Source of the DNA: Oscillospiraceae bacterium
Lineage (GTDB): Bacteria > Bacillota > Clostridia > Oscillospirales > Ruminococcaceae
Assembly (NCBI GenBank): GCA_900768125.1
Contig: CAAGBS010000038.1
Location: forward strand, 124,001-188,000
Direction of reading: 5' to 3'
Length of the DNA stretch: 64,000 nt
Made by a program: the position numbers and the translations under genes. Position 1 is the first letter of the stretch. Each line of letters opens with the position of its first letter. The notes under the pieces were generated by a model. The model had not been told where the DNA came from, ran no database searches, and saw only the letters and a program-made list of their open reading frames with translations. Below are positions 42,152 through 50,540 of the stretch, piece after piece.

Positions 42152-42395
42152 CTGAGGGGTGGAATTTTGATTCCACCCCTGAGACCGTCGAAAAAGTCAC
42201 TAAAGTGACTTTTCCGCCGAACATCCGCGCCGCGCGCACCGCGTAAGGCGCAGCCGTCGCTTAGACACTTGCGCGGATAGAAGTGTTTTTTTCCTCGGGA
42301 GACCCGAGGAAAAAAACGGATTTCAAAAGCCCGCTTCGCGGGCAAAAACGTCTTTTTCAACAAGCTGAGGGGTGGAATTTTGATTCCACCCCTGA
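42152..42395. repeat. Insert flanked by two identical 31-bp terminator hairpins
   Basis: Positions 42152-42182 and 42365-42395 are identical 31-bp direct repeats, each a hairpin GGGGTGGAAT-TTTG-ATTCCACCCC. The outer flanks keep T-runs (AAAAAACTGAGG on the left, CCTGAATTTTTT on the right), as if one bidirectional terminator had been doubled by an insertion. The 182-bp insert has ends GACCGTCGAAAAAGTCAC and CGTCTTTTTCAACAAG, which are inverted copies of GTYGAAAAAGWC, plus internal hairpins GAAAAAGTCAC-TAAA-GTGACTTTT, TTTTTTCCTCGGG-AGA-CCCGAGGAAAAAA and GCCCGCTTCGCGGGC. It encodes nothing. The convergent genes on both sides would have overlapping 3' ends. Confidence 0.75.
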
Positions 42396-42417
42396 ATTTT
42401 TTATTCAGCCAGATATT

Positions 42418-43014
42418 TTACATCTCGTCCTTTTCCTCGCCGTAGCCCTCTATCGTATCGGGGCGCTGGTGCTTGATTATCTTGATGGCTGTTATCGCCG
42501 TGATGAGATTCAATATTCCCTCGGACAGCAGCGAAATGCCGAGAAGCACCATCAGCACGCGGCTTCCCGCGCCGGGTCGAAGCATGAGGGCAAGCCCGAG
42601 AAGTCCGGTAACAAGCGCAAGCCCGAATATCAGCCACCATCTGCCGAGACCGAATTTCTTCGCTTCGAACGCAGTCTGGATCTTCAGCACTCCGTCAAGC
42701 AGGAAAAACAGTCCCATAGCGCTGCACACGAATATCATCAGGCTCGCCGGATTCACCAGCACTATAACGCCCAGCGCTATGAGTATGATACCGGAAGTAA
42801 GATCGTGCTGGAACGCAAGGCGGTAAAGATCCTTAGAGAAGTATCCAGCCATTCTCACACCGCCGAAAACAATCATGACTATTCCCATGAGAACTCCCAG
42901 CAGCTGCGCCGAAAATTCCGGCACGCATATCAGCAGCAGTCCCAGCACGCAGAGTGCGGCGGACATCACTATATAGCCTATCTTAGCGGCTCTCATCGGT
43001 AAAACAGAACGCAT
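42418..43014 (-). CDS. HdeD-like DUF308 membrane protein
   Basis: A 198-residue protein of six hydrophobic helices in three pairs, the three-repeat layout of HdeD/DUF308 proteins (for example GYIVMSAALCVLGLLLICVPE, VLMGIVMIVFGGVRMAGYFS and GIILIALGVIVLVNPASLMI). HdeD has been linked to acid resistance in E. coli; the molecular function is unknown. The C-terminus is charged (GYGEEKDEM). GGAGGAG precedes the ATG. Confidence 0.85.
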   Translation of the reverse strand: MRSVLPMRAAKIGYIVMSAALCVLGLLLICVPEFSAQLLGVLMGIVMIVFGGVRMAGYFSKDLYRLAFQHDLTSGIILIALGVIVLVNPASLMIFVCSAMGLFFLLDGVLKIQTAFEAKKFGLGRWWLIFGLALVTGLLGLALMLRPGAGSRVLMVLLGISLLSEGILNLITAITAIKIIKHQRPDTIEGYGEEKDEM

Positions 43015-43137
43015 ATTATCTCCTCCAGTTGTATGACCCGCTCGCGGCGGTTTTCTATACTTGTATTATACCACGTTCTGCATTACATTAAAACGGACAA
43101 TATTACCGAATTGGGGGGGAAAATCAGACAACGGCAA

Positions 43138-43164
43138 AGCGGGACTGCTCAGCGCAGCCCCGCT
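43138..43164 (-). terminator. Hairpin after the GH43 gene
   Basis: AGCGGG and CCCGCT form the outer stem and CTGC/GCAG the inner stem, starting 12 bases beyond the GH43 stop. The T-run after it on the minus strand is poor (TTTGCCGTTG). Confidence 0.5.
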
Positions 43165-43175
43165 ATCGTCATCAA

Positions 43176-44729
43176 TTATGCAAACTGCCAGGAATCAAAC
43201 TCGAAACCGGCGGGCATTACGAAATACACATCATGAGTGCCGGATATCTCGGAGAAAACGGTGTTGTAGACCGTCTGCCAGTTGTCGCAGCCGAACTCTA
43301 CGGAAGCCGCCGCAGTGCCGTCGATGCTGTCAAGGTAAACGTCTACCCTTCCCTTTCCCTTTACCTTAGCCGCGAAATACTCAGCGCCCTCGCCGAAATC
43401 AACGCCGCGGACGCACGCCCACGCTCCCTCGTCAGTTCCGGTGCCGCAGGATATCGTCATGTTGCCCTGCTCGTCCCCAGCCGTGTAGGAAACGCCTGCG
43501 CAGGCGGCTATAGTCTCCGCCTGGACTGCCGCATATGGGTCAAGGCTCTGTATCTGGGAAACGCCGGTGCGGTCGCCGGTCACTTTCTCGATTTTAACAT
43601 TCTGCTCGTCAACTACAGCCTCGTTCACGCACAGGCTGCGGAATCCGCCGTAGGTCCCGAGCGCTTTCTGCGGGTAGAGCGCATGGTAGAACAGATAGTA
43701 CTTATCGCAGTACTTCTGAAGATGGGTGTGGTTGTTGCTGTACTCCATCCCCTGATCGCCGGGATTCTTGAAATAATAGTCCTGATATACCCAGCTGTCC
43801 GGGTCGAGCGGCGTCTTCGTGGTCATGTAGGACATGCTGCACTGCGGCGGGGGAAGCACGCCATCAACGTCCCAGCCGTTTGAATGGCTGGTCCAGTCGT
43901 TGTTGTAGGTATAAACGTAGGTGCCGTTGATGTAGTTGAGTTCGCTTGCCTCGAAGTTGAACTTTGAGGGTATCTTCACGATATCGCTGTCAATGCTCAC
44001 CATGTCGTCGCCAAGCTTCACTATGCGCGAGCCGCCGTCTCCGCTTCCGAATGCGAGCCAGCCGGTGCCGTTGTCGTCAATGCATACGCCCGGGTCGAAC
44101 GGCGTGGAGCAGCCGTTGAGTCCCGGCGTGTTTCCATCGACCAGCGATTTTCCGAGCGGGTCGCTCCAGGGTCCGAGCGGAGATGTCGCGGTTATGACTC
44201 CGGTGCCCCAGCCGCTGTTCGAGAAGTACAGATAGAAGTGGGTAAGCCCGTCTTCCTCCACCCTTGAAGTAATGGACGGCGCCCAGGAAGCCAGCGCCCA
44301 GGGGCATATCTCAGCGATGTCTATTGTGCCGTGATAGGTGTAATTCGCCATGTCGTCAGTGGAGAGAACCACCAGCGATTTTATGTGCTCGTAGGTGTTC
44401 TTTCCGTCCGCGCCTACCGCTTCATACTGCTGGTGGTCGTTCGTGCCGTATATGTACAGCCTGCCCTCGTACTCGACCGCCGTGGGGTCTGCGCAGAAGA
44501 TGTTGGATATCAGCGGGTTGCCATCCGGGAGATTTTTTCCGGTGACCCCGGTGATAGACTGCACCGTAACGTCCCCCGGCTCGGACTGCACTGCGGGCGC
44601 GCCGAGTGAGAATCCGGTCTCGGGGGAAAACTCCGCGCCGGGATCCGGTTGTTCAGAGTCAGCCGCAGGAGTGCAGCCGCACAGAAGCACGGATAAAAAT
44701 AAAGCTGTTAGAGTTCTGATGTGTTCCAT
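43176..44729 (-). CDS. Secreted GH43-family glycosidase lipoprotein with C-terminal carbohydrate-binding domain
   Basis: A 517-residue lipoprotein: signal peptide with lipobox LLCGC at residue 18, an acidic linker, then a five-bladed GH43 beta-propeller. Catalytic acids are expected at the D of FCADPTAVEYEGRLYIYG (near 85), the D in STPFDPGVCIDDNGTGWLAFG, and the E in NFEASELNYINGTYVY. The last 120 residues (DPYAAVQAETIAA to DSWQFA) look like a CBM6-type module. GH43 enzymes cut arabinans, xylans or release arabinose/xylose. As the only anchored extracellular glycosidase here it could supply arabino-oligosaccharides to GH127. GGAGGG precedes the ATG. Confidence 0.87.
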   Translation of the reverse strand: MEHIRTLTALFLSVLLCGCTPAADSEQPDPGAEFSPETGFSLGAPAVQSEPGDVTVQSITGVTGKNLPDGNPLISNIFCADPTAVEYEGRLYIYGTNDHQQYEAVGADGKNTYEHIKSLVVLSTDDMANYTYHGTIDIAEICPWALASWAPSITSRVEEDGLTHFYLYFSNSGWGTGVITATSPLGPWSDPLGKSLVDGNTPGLNGCSTPFDPGVCIDDNGTGWLAFGSGDGGSRIVKLGDDMVSIDSDIVKIPSKFNFEASELNYINGTYVYTYNNDWTSHSNGWDVDGVLPPPQCSMSYMTTKTPLDPDSWVYQDYYFKNPGDQGMEYSNNHTHLQKYCDKYYLFYHALYPQKALGTYGGFRSLCVNEAVVDEQNVKIEKVTGDRTGVSQIQSLDPYAAVQAETIAACAGVSYTAGDEQGNMTISCGTGTDEGAWACVRGVDFGEGAEYFAAKVKGKGRVDVYLDSIDGTAAASVEFGCDNWQTVYNTVFSEISGTHDVYFVMPAGFEFDSWQFA

Positions 44730-44829
44730 AATGCCCTCCTGACTTGTTTTTCGGTACCTTGATTATAGCACAAAAAAACCCGTAGTTCATTGATTTTACG
44801 GACATAATTCAGCACAAAACTGCCATGCT

Positions 44830-45303
44830 TTAGTTTTCCCAGCCCTTGCAGACGTCCACCCAGCCGCTCAGCACGGAGTACTTTTCAAGTTCAGGGATAG
44901 TAAGCTCTATCGCGCTGTTGCTGCTCCCGCACGCCGGGAATACTGTATCAAAGCGCTTCAGCGACTCGTCCAGATACACGGTCACGCCGGGATTCACGGC
45001 AAACGGGCACACCCCGCCGACTGCGTGCCCGACAAGCTGCACGACCTCGTCCGGGGTCAGCATTTTCGCTTTTTTGCCGAATCTCGCCTTGTACTTTCCG
45101 TTGTCTATCTTCGCGTCTCCGGCGGCTACTATCAGTATAGCGCCGTCCTCCAGCATGAACGAGAGCGTTTTCGCTATCCTGCACGGCTCGCAGCCGAGGG
45201 TCTGCGCGGCTAGCTCTACAGTCGCGCTGGAGCTGTCAAATTCAAGGATACGGTCTGCCATTCCGAGTCCTGCGAAATAATCCCTTACTTTTTCTATTGC
45301 CAT
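44830..45303 (-). CDS. YbaK/EbsC family aminoacyl-tRNA deacylase
   Basis: A 157-residue editing-domain protein. VRDYFAGLGMADRILEFDSSSATVELAAQ begins the fold, EPCRIAKTLSF gives the conserved K, GDAKIDNGKYKARFG the second conserved region and VGGVCPFAV with the G-G-V-C-P-F motif completes the active site. YbaK-type proteins remove cysteine (or other wrong amino acids) from tRNA-Pro; the exact specificity is not decided by sequence alone. I use the ATG three codons into the open frame because AAGGTG is spaced for it. Confidence 0.92.
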   Translation of the reverse strand: MAIEKVRDYFAGLGMADRILEFDSSSATVELAAQTLGCEPCRIAKTLSFMLEDGAILIVAAGDAKIDNGKYKARFGKKAKMLTPDEVVQLVGHAVGGVCPFAVNPGVTVYLDESLKRFDTVFPACGSSNSAIELTIPELEKYSVLSGWVDVCKGWEN

Positions 45304-45386
45304 TCTGCTCACCTTTTTCTTTGATTTATCGCATTAAAGCGACTGTTTATATTTTACCACGGTGAAGCAGTTTTGTCAACACTATC

Positions 45387-46577
45387 TCACGCTATCATGC
45401 TCATAAGCTGCGCGGTGAGAAGTCCGCCGCCGGTGCCCACGATATAGCCAAGCAGCGCCATGATTATCCCGACCGGAACAAGCGCGCTGCTGTACGTCCC
45501 GGCGAGGACGGGTGCGGTCGCAGTGCCGCCGATGTTCGCGAGCGAAGCCACCGCGCAGGTGAAGATATCCAGCCGGAATAGCTTCGCAAGAAGCAGCATT
45601 ATTCCGACATGGATAACTAGTATCAGCAGTCCAGCCGCCAGCCATGCGGGAGCGTTTCCGATACCCCGCAGGTCGGCGCGGGAGGCTATCAGCGCGATAA
45701 CGATATACAGCAGAACATTTGACACTTCCTCGGTCCCGCGGAGTTTGCCGAACGGCGTAAGAGCCAGCAGAACGCCCAGCACCGTGACGATGAGCACCGT
45801 CCAGGTAGCCTTATCGAAAAACGGAAGAGATTCCCCGACAACGCCGCCAAGTTCCGTGCACACGGCTGAGACGAGAAGCCCCGAACCGGTCAGGAGCAGG
45901 ATATTCTGCCAGGCAAGCGGTCGGTGATCGCGGGCGGCGGCGCTTTCCAAGGCGGCTCCCACCGCGTCTATCGAGGAGGTATCGGCTTTCGTCCAGCGGT
46001 TGAATTTCCCCGCGAAGCCTATCGCCCACAGCAGGAACATGATGTAGAGCGTCCCGCAGATAGAATCCATCACCAGCGCATATGCCATGGCGGATTCGTC
46101 GATATCCATCGCCGCCTGTATCGCCAGCATGTTCCCTCCGCCGCCCATCCAGCTTCCGCAGAGCGCTCCCAGCGACCGCCAGGAGTCATCGCCGATGAAT
46201 CCGCGCATCACCGCGAAGGAAATCACGAACCCCAGCCCGATGGATAAAGTCGCGGCAAAGAATCCGAGCAGCATTTTTGGTCCCAGCCGGAGTATCTTCC
46301 GCATGTCGCAGCGAAGCAGCATGATGAAAAGCATTGCGTAAAGCAGAGGGTTTTTCAGGCTGGAATAGGCGGCAGAAGTGGACTGCAGGTCCCACACGCC
46401 CAGCGTGCAGAGCGCCATCAGCCCGAGATATATCAGAACCACGGGCGGCGCAAAGCTGAAAAATCTCTGTGCCGCTTTCCCCCTGAATACGCGCGGCAGG
46501 CAGACAAGCACCGCCGCCGAAAATATTAGCACCGCGATGTAGCTGAAACTGTCGGTGATCAAAGCTATCACTCCCAT
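45387..46577 (-). CDS. DUF819 family membrane protein
   Basis: About 396 residues with roughly ten transmembrane helices. GSWMGGGGNMLAIQAAMDIDESAMAYAL near residue 155, followed by the paired GLLILVIHVGIMLLLAKLFRLD and SLANIGGTATAPVLAGTYSSALVPVGIIMALLGY near the C-terminus, identify DUF819 (YjcL-like) proteins, whose glycine-rich helix breaks resemble those of Na+ or amino-acid carriers. Substrate unknown. The open frame runs 59 codons farther upstream, but hydrophobic structure starts at the MGVIALITDSFSY methionine; no clear ribosome site was found, so the start is uncertain (a TTG six codons later has GGAG before it). Confidence 0.8.
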   Translation of the reverse strand: MGVIALITDSFSYIAVLIFSAAVLVCLPRVFRGKAAQRFFSFAPPVVLIYLGLMALCTLGVWDLQSTSAAYSSLKNPLLYAMLFIMLLRCDMRKILRLGPKMLLGFFAATLSIGLGFVISFAVMRGFIGDDSWRSLGALCGSWMGGGGNMLAIQAAMDIDESAMAYALVMDSICGTLYIMFLLWAIGFAGKFNRWTKADTSSIDAVGAALESAAARDHRPLAWQNILLLTGSGLLVSAVCTELGGVVGESLPFFDKATWTVLIVTVLGVLLALTPFGKLRGTEEVSNVLLYIVIALIASRADLRGIGNAPAWLAAGLLILVIHVGIMLLLAKLFRLDIFTCAVASLANIGGTATAPVLAGTYSSALVPVGIIMALLGYIVGTGGGLLTAQLMSMIA

Positions 46578-46786
46578 ATCAAATAATTCGAAGGTATTTT
46601 TCCCCGCATGACTGAAAAAATACATCGTCGGAGTATATGGCAGAAAAGTGCTTGCCCTCGTTAGTGAGCTGCCGCTAACACCGTGCCATACAGCCGTTTC
46701 AGCGCGTTTTCGCAATATACTAAAGTTTACTGTGTATTTGTCCAGTATCACCAAAGGTGTTGAAATATCCTTGTCAGTTATGTCAC
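46578..46786. other. Divergent intergenic region between the DUF819 gene and the eno promoter
   Basis: About 210 bases. On the minus strand a weak TGGACA-19 bp-TATATT could drive the DUF819 gene. GTTAG-N10-CTAAC lies at 46670-46689, close to that putative start; its arms match the GTTAG/CTAAC pairs at the eno and GNAT promoters but with a longer gap. No other gene or RNA is recognised. Confidence 0.4.
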
Positions 46787-46839
46787 TTGCATTTTTTAAC
46801 GGAGTATGCTACAATGTATTCAGTTAGCAAGAACTAACC
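46787..46839 (+). promoter_or_regulatory. eno promoter with AGTTAG-N6-CTAACC site at the transcription start
   Basis: TTGCAT and TACAAT with a 17-bp spacer (46787-46815). Six bases later comes AGTTAG-CAAGAA-CTAACC, the same inverted half-sites and six-base gap as at the GNAT promoter near 26614. The eno leader is then about 170 bases long and contains GCCGG-type hairpins near 46870-46900 but no riboswitch I recognise. Confidence 0.6.
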
Positions 46840-46995
46840 CAATGAGAATAAGCCGTTGGCTGAACTGCCGGACTGGTGCACTTTCCGGCGTTCCGCCGGC
46901 ACGCTGTATGAAAATCGGGAATATTTTCCGAAAGGCGCGCTATACTAAAGTCAGAAACCGCTTCTGCGGATCAATAATACTGAGAGGTACACAAT

Positions 46996-48291
46996 ATGAA
47001 TTATCTTGAAATCGAAAATGTCATCGGCAGGGAGATAATCGACTCCCGCGGCAATCCTACAGTAGAGGCTGAGGTTTATCTCGCTGACGGAACTATCGCA
47101 AGGGGCGCGGCTCCCAGCGGCGCTTCCACCGGCGAATTTGAGGCGCTGGAGCTCCGCGACGGAGACAAGTCCCGCTTCGGCGGCAAGGGCGTTTCCAAGG
47201 CTGTAAACAACGTTAACACCGTTATCCGCGATACAATAGTAGGCATGGACGCTTCCGACATCTACGCTATAGATAAGGCGATGATCGAAGCGGACGGCAC
47301 CAAGGACAAGTCCAAGCTTGGCGCTAACGCTATCCTCGCCGTTTCCATCGCGTGCGCAAGAGCGGCTGCAGCTTCGCTCGATATACCGCTGTACCGTTTC
47401 CTCGGCGGCGTTAACGCTAACAGACTCCCCGTTCCGATGATGAACATTCTCAATGGTGGCGCGCATGCGGCTAACACCGTTGACGTTCAGGAATTTATGA
47501 TCATGCCGGTCGGCGCAAAGAGTTTTACCGAGGGTCTGCGCTGGTGCACCGAGGTGTTCCACGCACTTGCGGCGCTGCTGAAGAGCAAGGGTCTTGCAAC
47601 CTCCGTAGGCGACGAGGGCGGATTCGCGCCTGACCTCGCAAGCGACGAGGAGGCTATCCAGTATATCCTCAGTGCAGTTGAAAAGGCTGGCTACAAGCCC
47701 GGCGAAGATTTCGTACTCGCAATGGACGCAGCTTCCTCCGAGTGGAAGAGCGGCGAAAAGGGCAAGTATCATCTTCCCAAATCCGGCAAGGACTTCACCT
47801 CTGCTGAACTGGTCGCTCACTGGGCACAGCTTTGCGAGAAGTACCCCATCTACTCCATCGAGGACGGTCTCGATGAGGAAGACTGGGAGGGCTGGCAGAT
47901 AATGACCAGGGAACTTGGCGGCAAGGTACAGCTTGTAGGCGACGACCTGTTCGTAACCAACACTGAGCGTCTTTCCAAGGGTATTTCCCTCGGCTGCGGC
48001 AACTCTATCCTCATCAAGCTGAACCAGATCGGCTCCGTTTCCGAGACTCTGGAAGCTATCAAGATGGCTCACAAGGCAGGCTACACTGCGATCGCTTCCC
48101 ACCGCTCCGGCGAGACTGAGGACACCACCATCGCCGACCTTGCAGTAGCGCTGAACACCTGCCAGATCAAGACCGGCGCGCCCAGCAGAAGCGAGCGTAC
48201 CGCAAAGTACAACCAGCTTATCCGCATTGAGGAGCAGCTCGGCGACAGCGCGGTTTATCCCGGAAAGAATGCATTCAGCTTCATGAAGTAA
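46996..48291 (+). CDS. eno: Enolase
   Basis: Converts 2-phosphoglycerate to phosphoenolpyruvate in glycolysis and gluconeogenesis. At 431 residues it is standard. Catalytic and Mg2+ residues are in place: GASTGEFEALELRDGD (S and E of the mobile loop), NGGAHA with the conserved histidine, KGLATSVGDEGGFAP, YSIEDGLDEEDWEGW, the lysine in SILIKLNQIGS and HRSGETEDT. It is transcribed alone from a good promoter and ends at a strong terminator; codon use is biased to pyrimidine-ending codons like other highly expressed genes here. GAGAGG precedes the ATG. Confidence 0.98.
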   Translation: MNYLEIENVIGREIIDSRGNPTVEAEVYLADGTIARGAAPSGASTGEFEALELRDGDKSRFGGKGVSKAVNNVNTVIRDTIVGMDASDIYAIDKAMIEADGTKDKSKLGANAILAVSIACARAAAASLDIPLYRFLGGVNANRLPVPMMNILNGGAHAANTVDVQEFMIMPVGAKSFTEGLRWCTEVFHALAALLKSKGLATSVGDEGGFAPDLASDEEAIQYILSAVEKAGYKPGEDFVLAMDAASSEWKSGEKGKYHLPKSGKDFTSAELVAHWAQLCEKYPIYSIEDGLDEEDWEGWQIMTRELGGKVQLVGDDLFVTNTERLSKGISLGCGNSILIKLNQIGSVSETLEAIKMAHKAGYTAIASHRSGETEDTTIADLAVALNTCQIKTGAPSRSERTAKYNQLIRIEEQLGDSAVYPGKNAFSFMK

Positions 48292-48337
48292 GAACAATTA
48301 AAAGTGTCGTTCTTCCTTTTCTTCTCTGATAAATTTT

Positions 48338-48368
48338 CCCCCTGTTTTCAGCAGGGGGTTCTTTTTTA
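48338..48368 (+). terminator. Terminator of eno
   Basis: CCCCCTG-TTTTCAG-CAGGGGG followed by TTCTTTTTT, 47 bases after the eno stop. The facing kinase-GNAT gene ends inside its right edge. Confidence 0.9.
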
Positions 48369-49523
48369 TCTGAGAATATATTCAAGCTGAATATCAAACG
48401 GCTCGTCTGCGGCGGCTTCTGCGAAAAACTCCGCAGCGGGGACGCAGCCCAGCGCCCTATAGACCGCCTGGCTCTCCTCCGACGGGTGGGCGGAAATGAA
48501 TATCCGTTCTGCACCCCTGCTTCTCACCAGCGGCAGCGATGCGTCGAACAGCATTCTGGCGGCAATCTCCCGGCATTTCTGCTGGTCCCAGTCCTCGGTG
48601 AACGGCTGGGATTCAAGCTGCAGTCCGCTTTCGGTGTGCTTCCAGACCTTTTCGACACGCTGATGTCTTACGAATCCGTCCAGTGAATCCAGACCGAAAT
48701 TATCAGCGGACAGCATTTCGATATCAATGCTCATGCGTAATTTACCTCCCAAAAATTCGTCTATACTGCTGTATGCAGACTCCCAGCCGGTCTTTCCGGG
48801 TTCAACAACGATATGCCTAACCGGAAGCTTCCCCAGCATATCCAGTTCCCGGAACTGCCTTTCCTGCAGCGCCGCGATATAGCCGTCAAATCCGGACAGT
48901 CCCTGCGCCATGCCGTAGCCGCCTGAGCAGTGATAGTCCACTACTGCGCTGAGCCATTCCTGCCCGCGCTCCGGTATCGCCGCCCTGATCTGTGCCGCAA
49001 TGTCGGTGCTTTTCAGATACACGACCTCAGGCTCCAGCGGGGCGATGATCAGACATATTTCAGAAATGTACTCCAGCGACTGCGCGGCGGGCATATTGAA
49101 TCTCATCATGGTTTCGCACATGGGATTCTGCATGAGCACGCAGTTGAAGACATAAGTTCCGTCCCCGGCACTGTCCGCAAACCTTTTCCATCTTCTCAGC
49201 ATTACCGGGCGCTCTGTCTCCCAGTCCAGCCGGTCGTATATTTTGAAACTTATCGCCTTGTCAAACAGCACGCCGGAAACTTTACCCAGCGGCAGGAGCA
49301 CTCCCCCCGTCTGCCGCTCGCCAGTTTGCCGTATTTCAGCCATTTCCCCGGGTGTGAATCCCTCCGCCCCGTCCGGAATGAATGCGTCAAACTCGAAGTC
49401 AGCCGGGTGATTTCCGCAGCCCTCGTCGAAATACATTCCACCGACGCGCTCCGCGATATGACGCGCTGTGGTGCTTTTTCCGGAGCACGGAAGCCCCTCC
49501 ACGATATACAGCTTTGCACTCAT
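48366..49523 (-). CDS. P-loop kinase-like protein fused to an internally deleted GNAT domain
   Basis: 385 residues. The first 260 form a nucleotide-kinase-like domain with P-loop VEGLPCSGKSTTARHIAE at residues 8-25; what it phosphorylates is unknown. From about residue 265 the sequence is GNAT-like: DSLDGFVRHQRVEKVWK and TEDWDQQKCREIAARML are the N-terminal part, and GAERIFISAHPSEESQAVYRALGC the C-terminal part of one GNAT subfamily. The middle with the acetyl-CoA P-loop (R/Q-x-x-G-x-G/A) is missing, so acetyl transfer is unlikely. The frame is continuous. It ends a tetR-GNAT-kinase operon. GGGAG precedes the ATG. Confidence 0.75.
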   Translation of the reverse strand: MSAKLYIVEGLPCSGKSTTARHIAERVGGMYFDEGCGNHPADFEFDAFIPDGAEGFTPGEMAEIRQTGERQTGGVLLPLGKVSGVLFDKAISFKIYDRLDWETERPVMLRRWKRFADSAGDGTYVFNCVLMQNPMCETMMRFNMPAAQSLEYISEICLIIAPLEPEVVYLKSTDIAAQIRAAIPERGQEWLSAVVDYHCSGGYGMAQGLSGFDGYIAALQERQFRELDMLGKLPVRHIVVEPGKTGWESAYSSIDEFLGGKLRMSIDIEMLSADNFGLDSLDGFVRHQRVEKVWKHTESGLQLESQPFTEDWDQQKCREIAARMLFDASLPLVRSRGAERIFISAHPSEESQAVYRALGCVPAAEFFAEAAADEPFDIQLEYILR

Positions 49524-49527
49524 CGAA

Positions 49528-49941
49528 TCACTCCCTTATCATTTTCAGCATTCCTGTGCCGTTGAAGTCCCGATAACCGCACCGCTCGTAAAACCTCTCC
49601 CTGCCTGCCGCCGACATCAGCTCCACCGAAGCCGCCCAGCCGGGACTGAGCCGCCTGCGGATATAGTCCTCGGCGGTGGAGACCAGCAGTCTTCCAAGTC
49701 CACTGCCCTGATATTCCGGCGCGACTGCGAGGTCTTTTATCAGAAAAGTCATCGCGCCGTCCCCGACTATCCTGAGCATTCCGGCGGTGACGTCCCCGAC
49801 ACGCGCAGTGAATACAGCAAGGCTGTTTTCAAGCGCGGCGCGTACCTGCTCTTTCATCGGAGGAGTCCAGCCAACGGCGGTGAACAGCGCGGTAAATTCC
49901 TCCGGGGTCAGTTCGTTTTCGAGAATTATTGTTTCAGTCAT
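49528..49941 (-). CDS. GNAT family N-acetyltransferase
   Basis: A complete 137-residue GNAT enzyme. Motif A, for acetyl-CoA, is VAPEYQGSGLGRLLVST near residue 75, and the C-terminal YERCGYRDFNGTGMLKM carries the usual tyrosine/G-Y-R segment. Substrate unknown. Its start overlaps the end of the tetR gene by eight bases and its stop is four bases before the kinase-GNAT gene, so the three are co-transcribed. Confidence 0.88.
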   Translation of the reverse strand: MTETIILENELTPEEFTALFTAVGWTPPMKEQVRAALENSLAVFTARVGDVTAGMLRIVGDGAMTFLIKDLAVAPEYQGSGLGRLLVSTAEDYIRRRLSPGWAASVELMSAAGRERFYERCGYRDFNGTGMLKMIRE

Positions 49942-50506
49942 GCTCCTCTATCGTCTTCATGCCCGCTATCAGCACCTCGACCGAAAGTTCGAAGCTTTCG
50001 TCAATGCTAGCGGAATGTCCGAACGCGCCGTTGTTCACCAGCAGCGCGAAGCCCTCCAGAAAGCCGCGTATAGTTCTCAGCAGATGCTCAGAGCGCTCGC
50101 GGGAGATATTCAGTCCTGCCATCGCGCGGTAGAAATAGCTGAAAAAATCCTCGGTCGCAGCCATAGTATCGCTGTCGGCGTACTTATTGTACCACAGCAT
50201 GGCGTTGAAGACCCCGGGTTCTTCCACCGCGAAGCTGTAAAACTCCCGGCACATCACCCGGAACGCGTCCCACCCGCCGATCCCTGCGGCGGCTTTAAGC
50301 ATGCGCTGCTGAAGTCTGCTCCAGCCGGTCAGCATGAGAGAGCTTTTAAGCCCCTCAAGACTCCCGATGTGATTGTAGAGGGACGGCGGCTGTACTCCGA
50401 GTTCCTCCGCCAGCAGCTTCATCGAGAGGGAATCCAGTCCCTTTTCGTTCGCAAGCGCCGAAGCCTTTTCAATTATTATTGTTTTGTCAAGTCCTGCCTT
50501 CGCCAT
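49934..50506 (-). CDS. TetR family regulator with WHG-type C-terminal domain
   Basis: 190 residues. The N-terminal HTH is IIEKASALANEKGLDSLSMK then LAEELGVQPPSLYNHIGSLEGLK (residues 10-55), standard TetR. The C-terminal part with AFRVMCREFYSFAVEEPGVFNAML fits the WHG ligand-binding domain. It probably represses its own operon (tetR-GNAT-kinase). GGGAGG precedes the ATG. A MarR remnant lies directly upstream on the other strand. Confidence 0.92.
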   Translation of the reverse strand: MAKAGLDKTIIIEKASALANEKGLDSLSMKLLAEELGVQPPSLYNHIGSLEGLKSSLMLTGWSRLQQRMLKAAAGIGGWDAFRVMCREFYSFAVEEPGVFNAMLWYNKYADSDTMAATEDFFSYFYRAMAGLNISRERSEHLLRTIRGFLEGFALLVNNGAFGHSASIDESFELSVEVLIAGMKTIEEHD

Positions 50507-50540
50507 TGCTTTTCCTCCCGCTGACTAATTACAATAACTG

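Noticed and set aside
46806..47009. 67-codon frame in the eno leader
   Set aside because: Starts at the -10 box of eno, has no ribosome site, and overlaps the eno start; more likely 5' UTR.
46951..48297. 448-codon minus-strand frame opposite eno
   Set aside because: A shadow of enolase caused by strong codon bias; it has no family resemblance.
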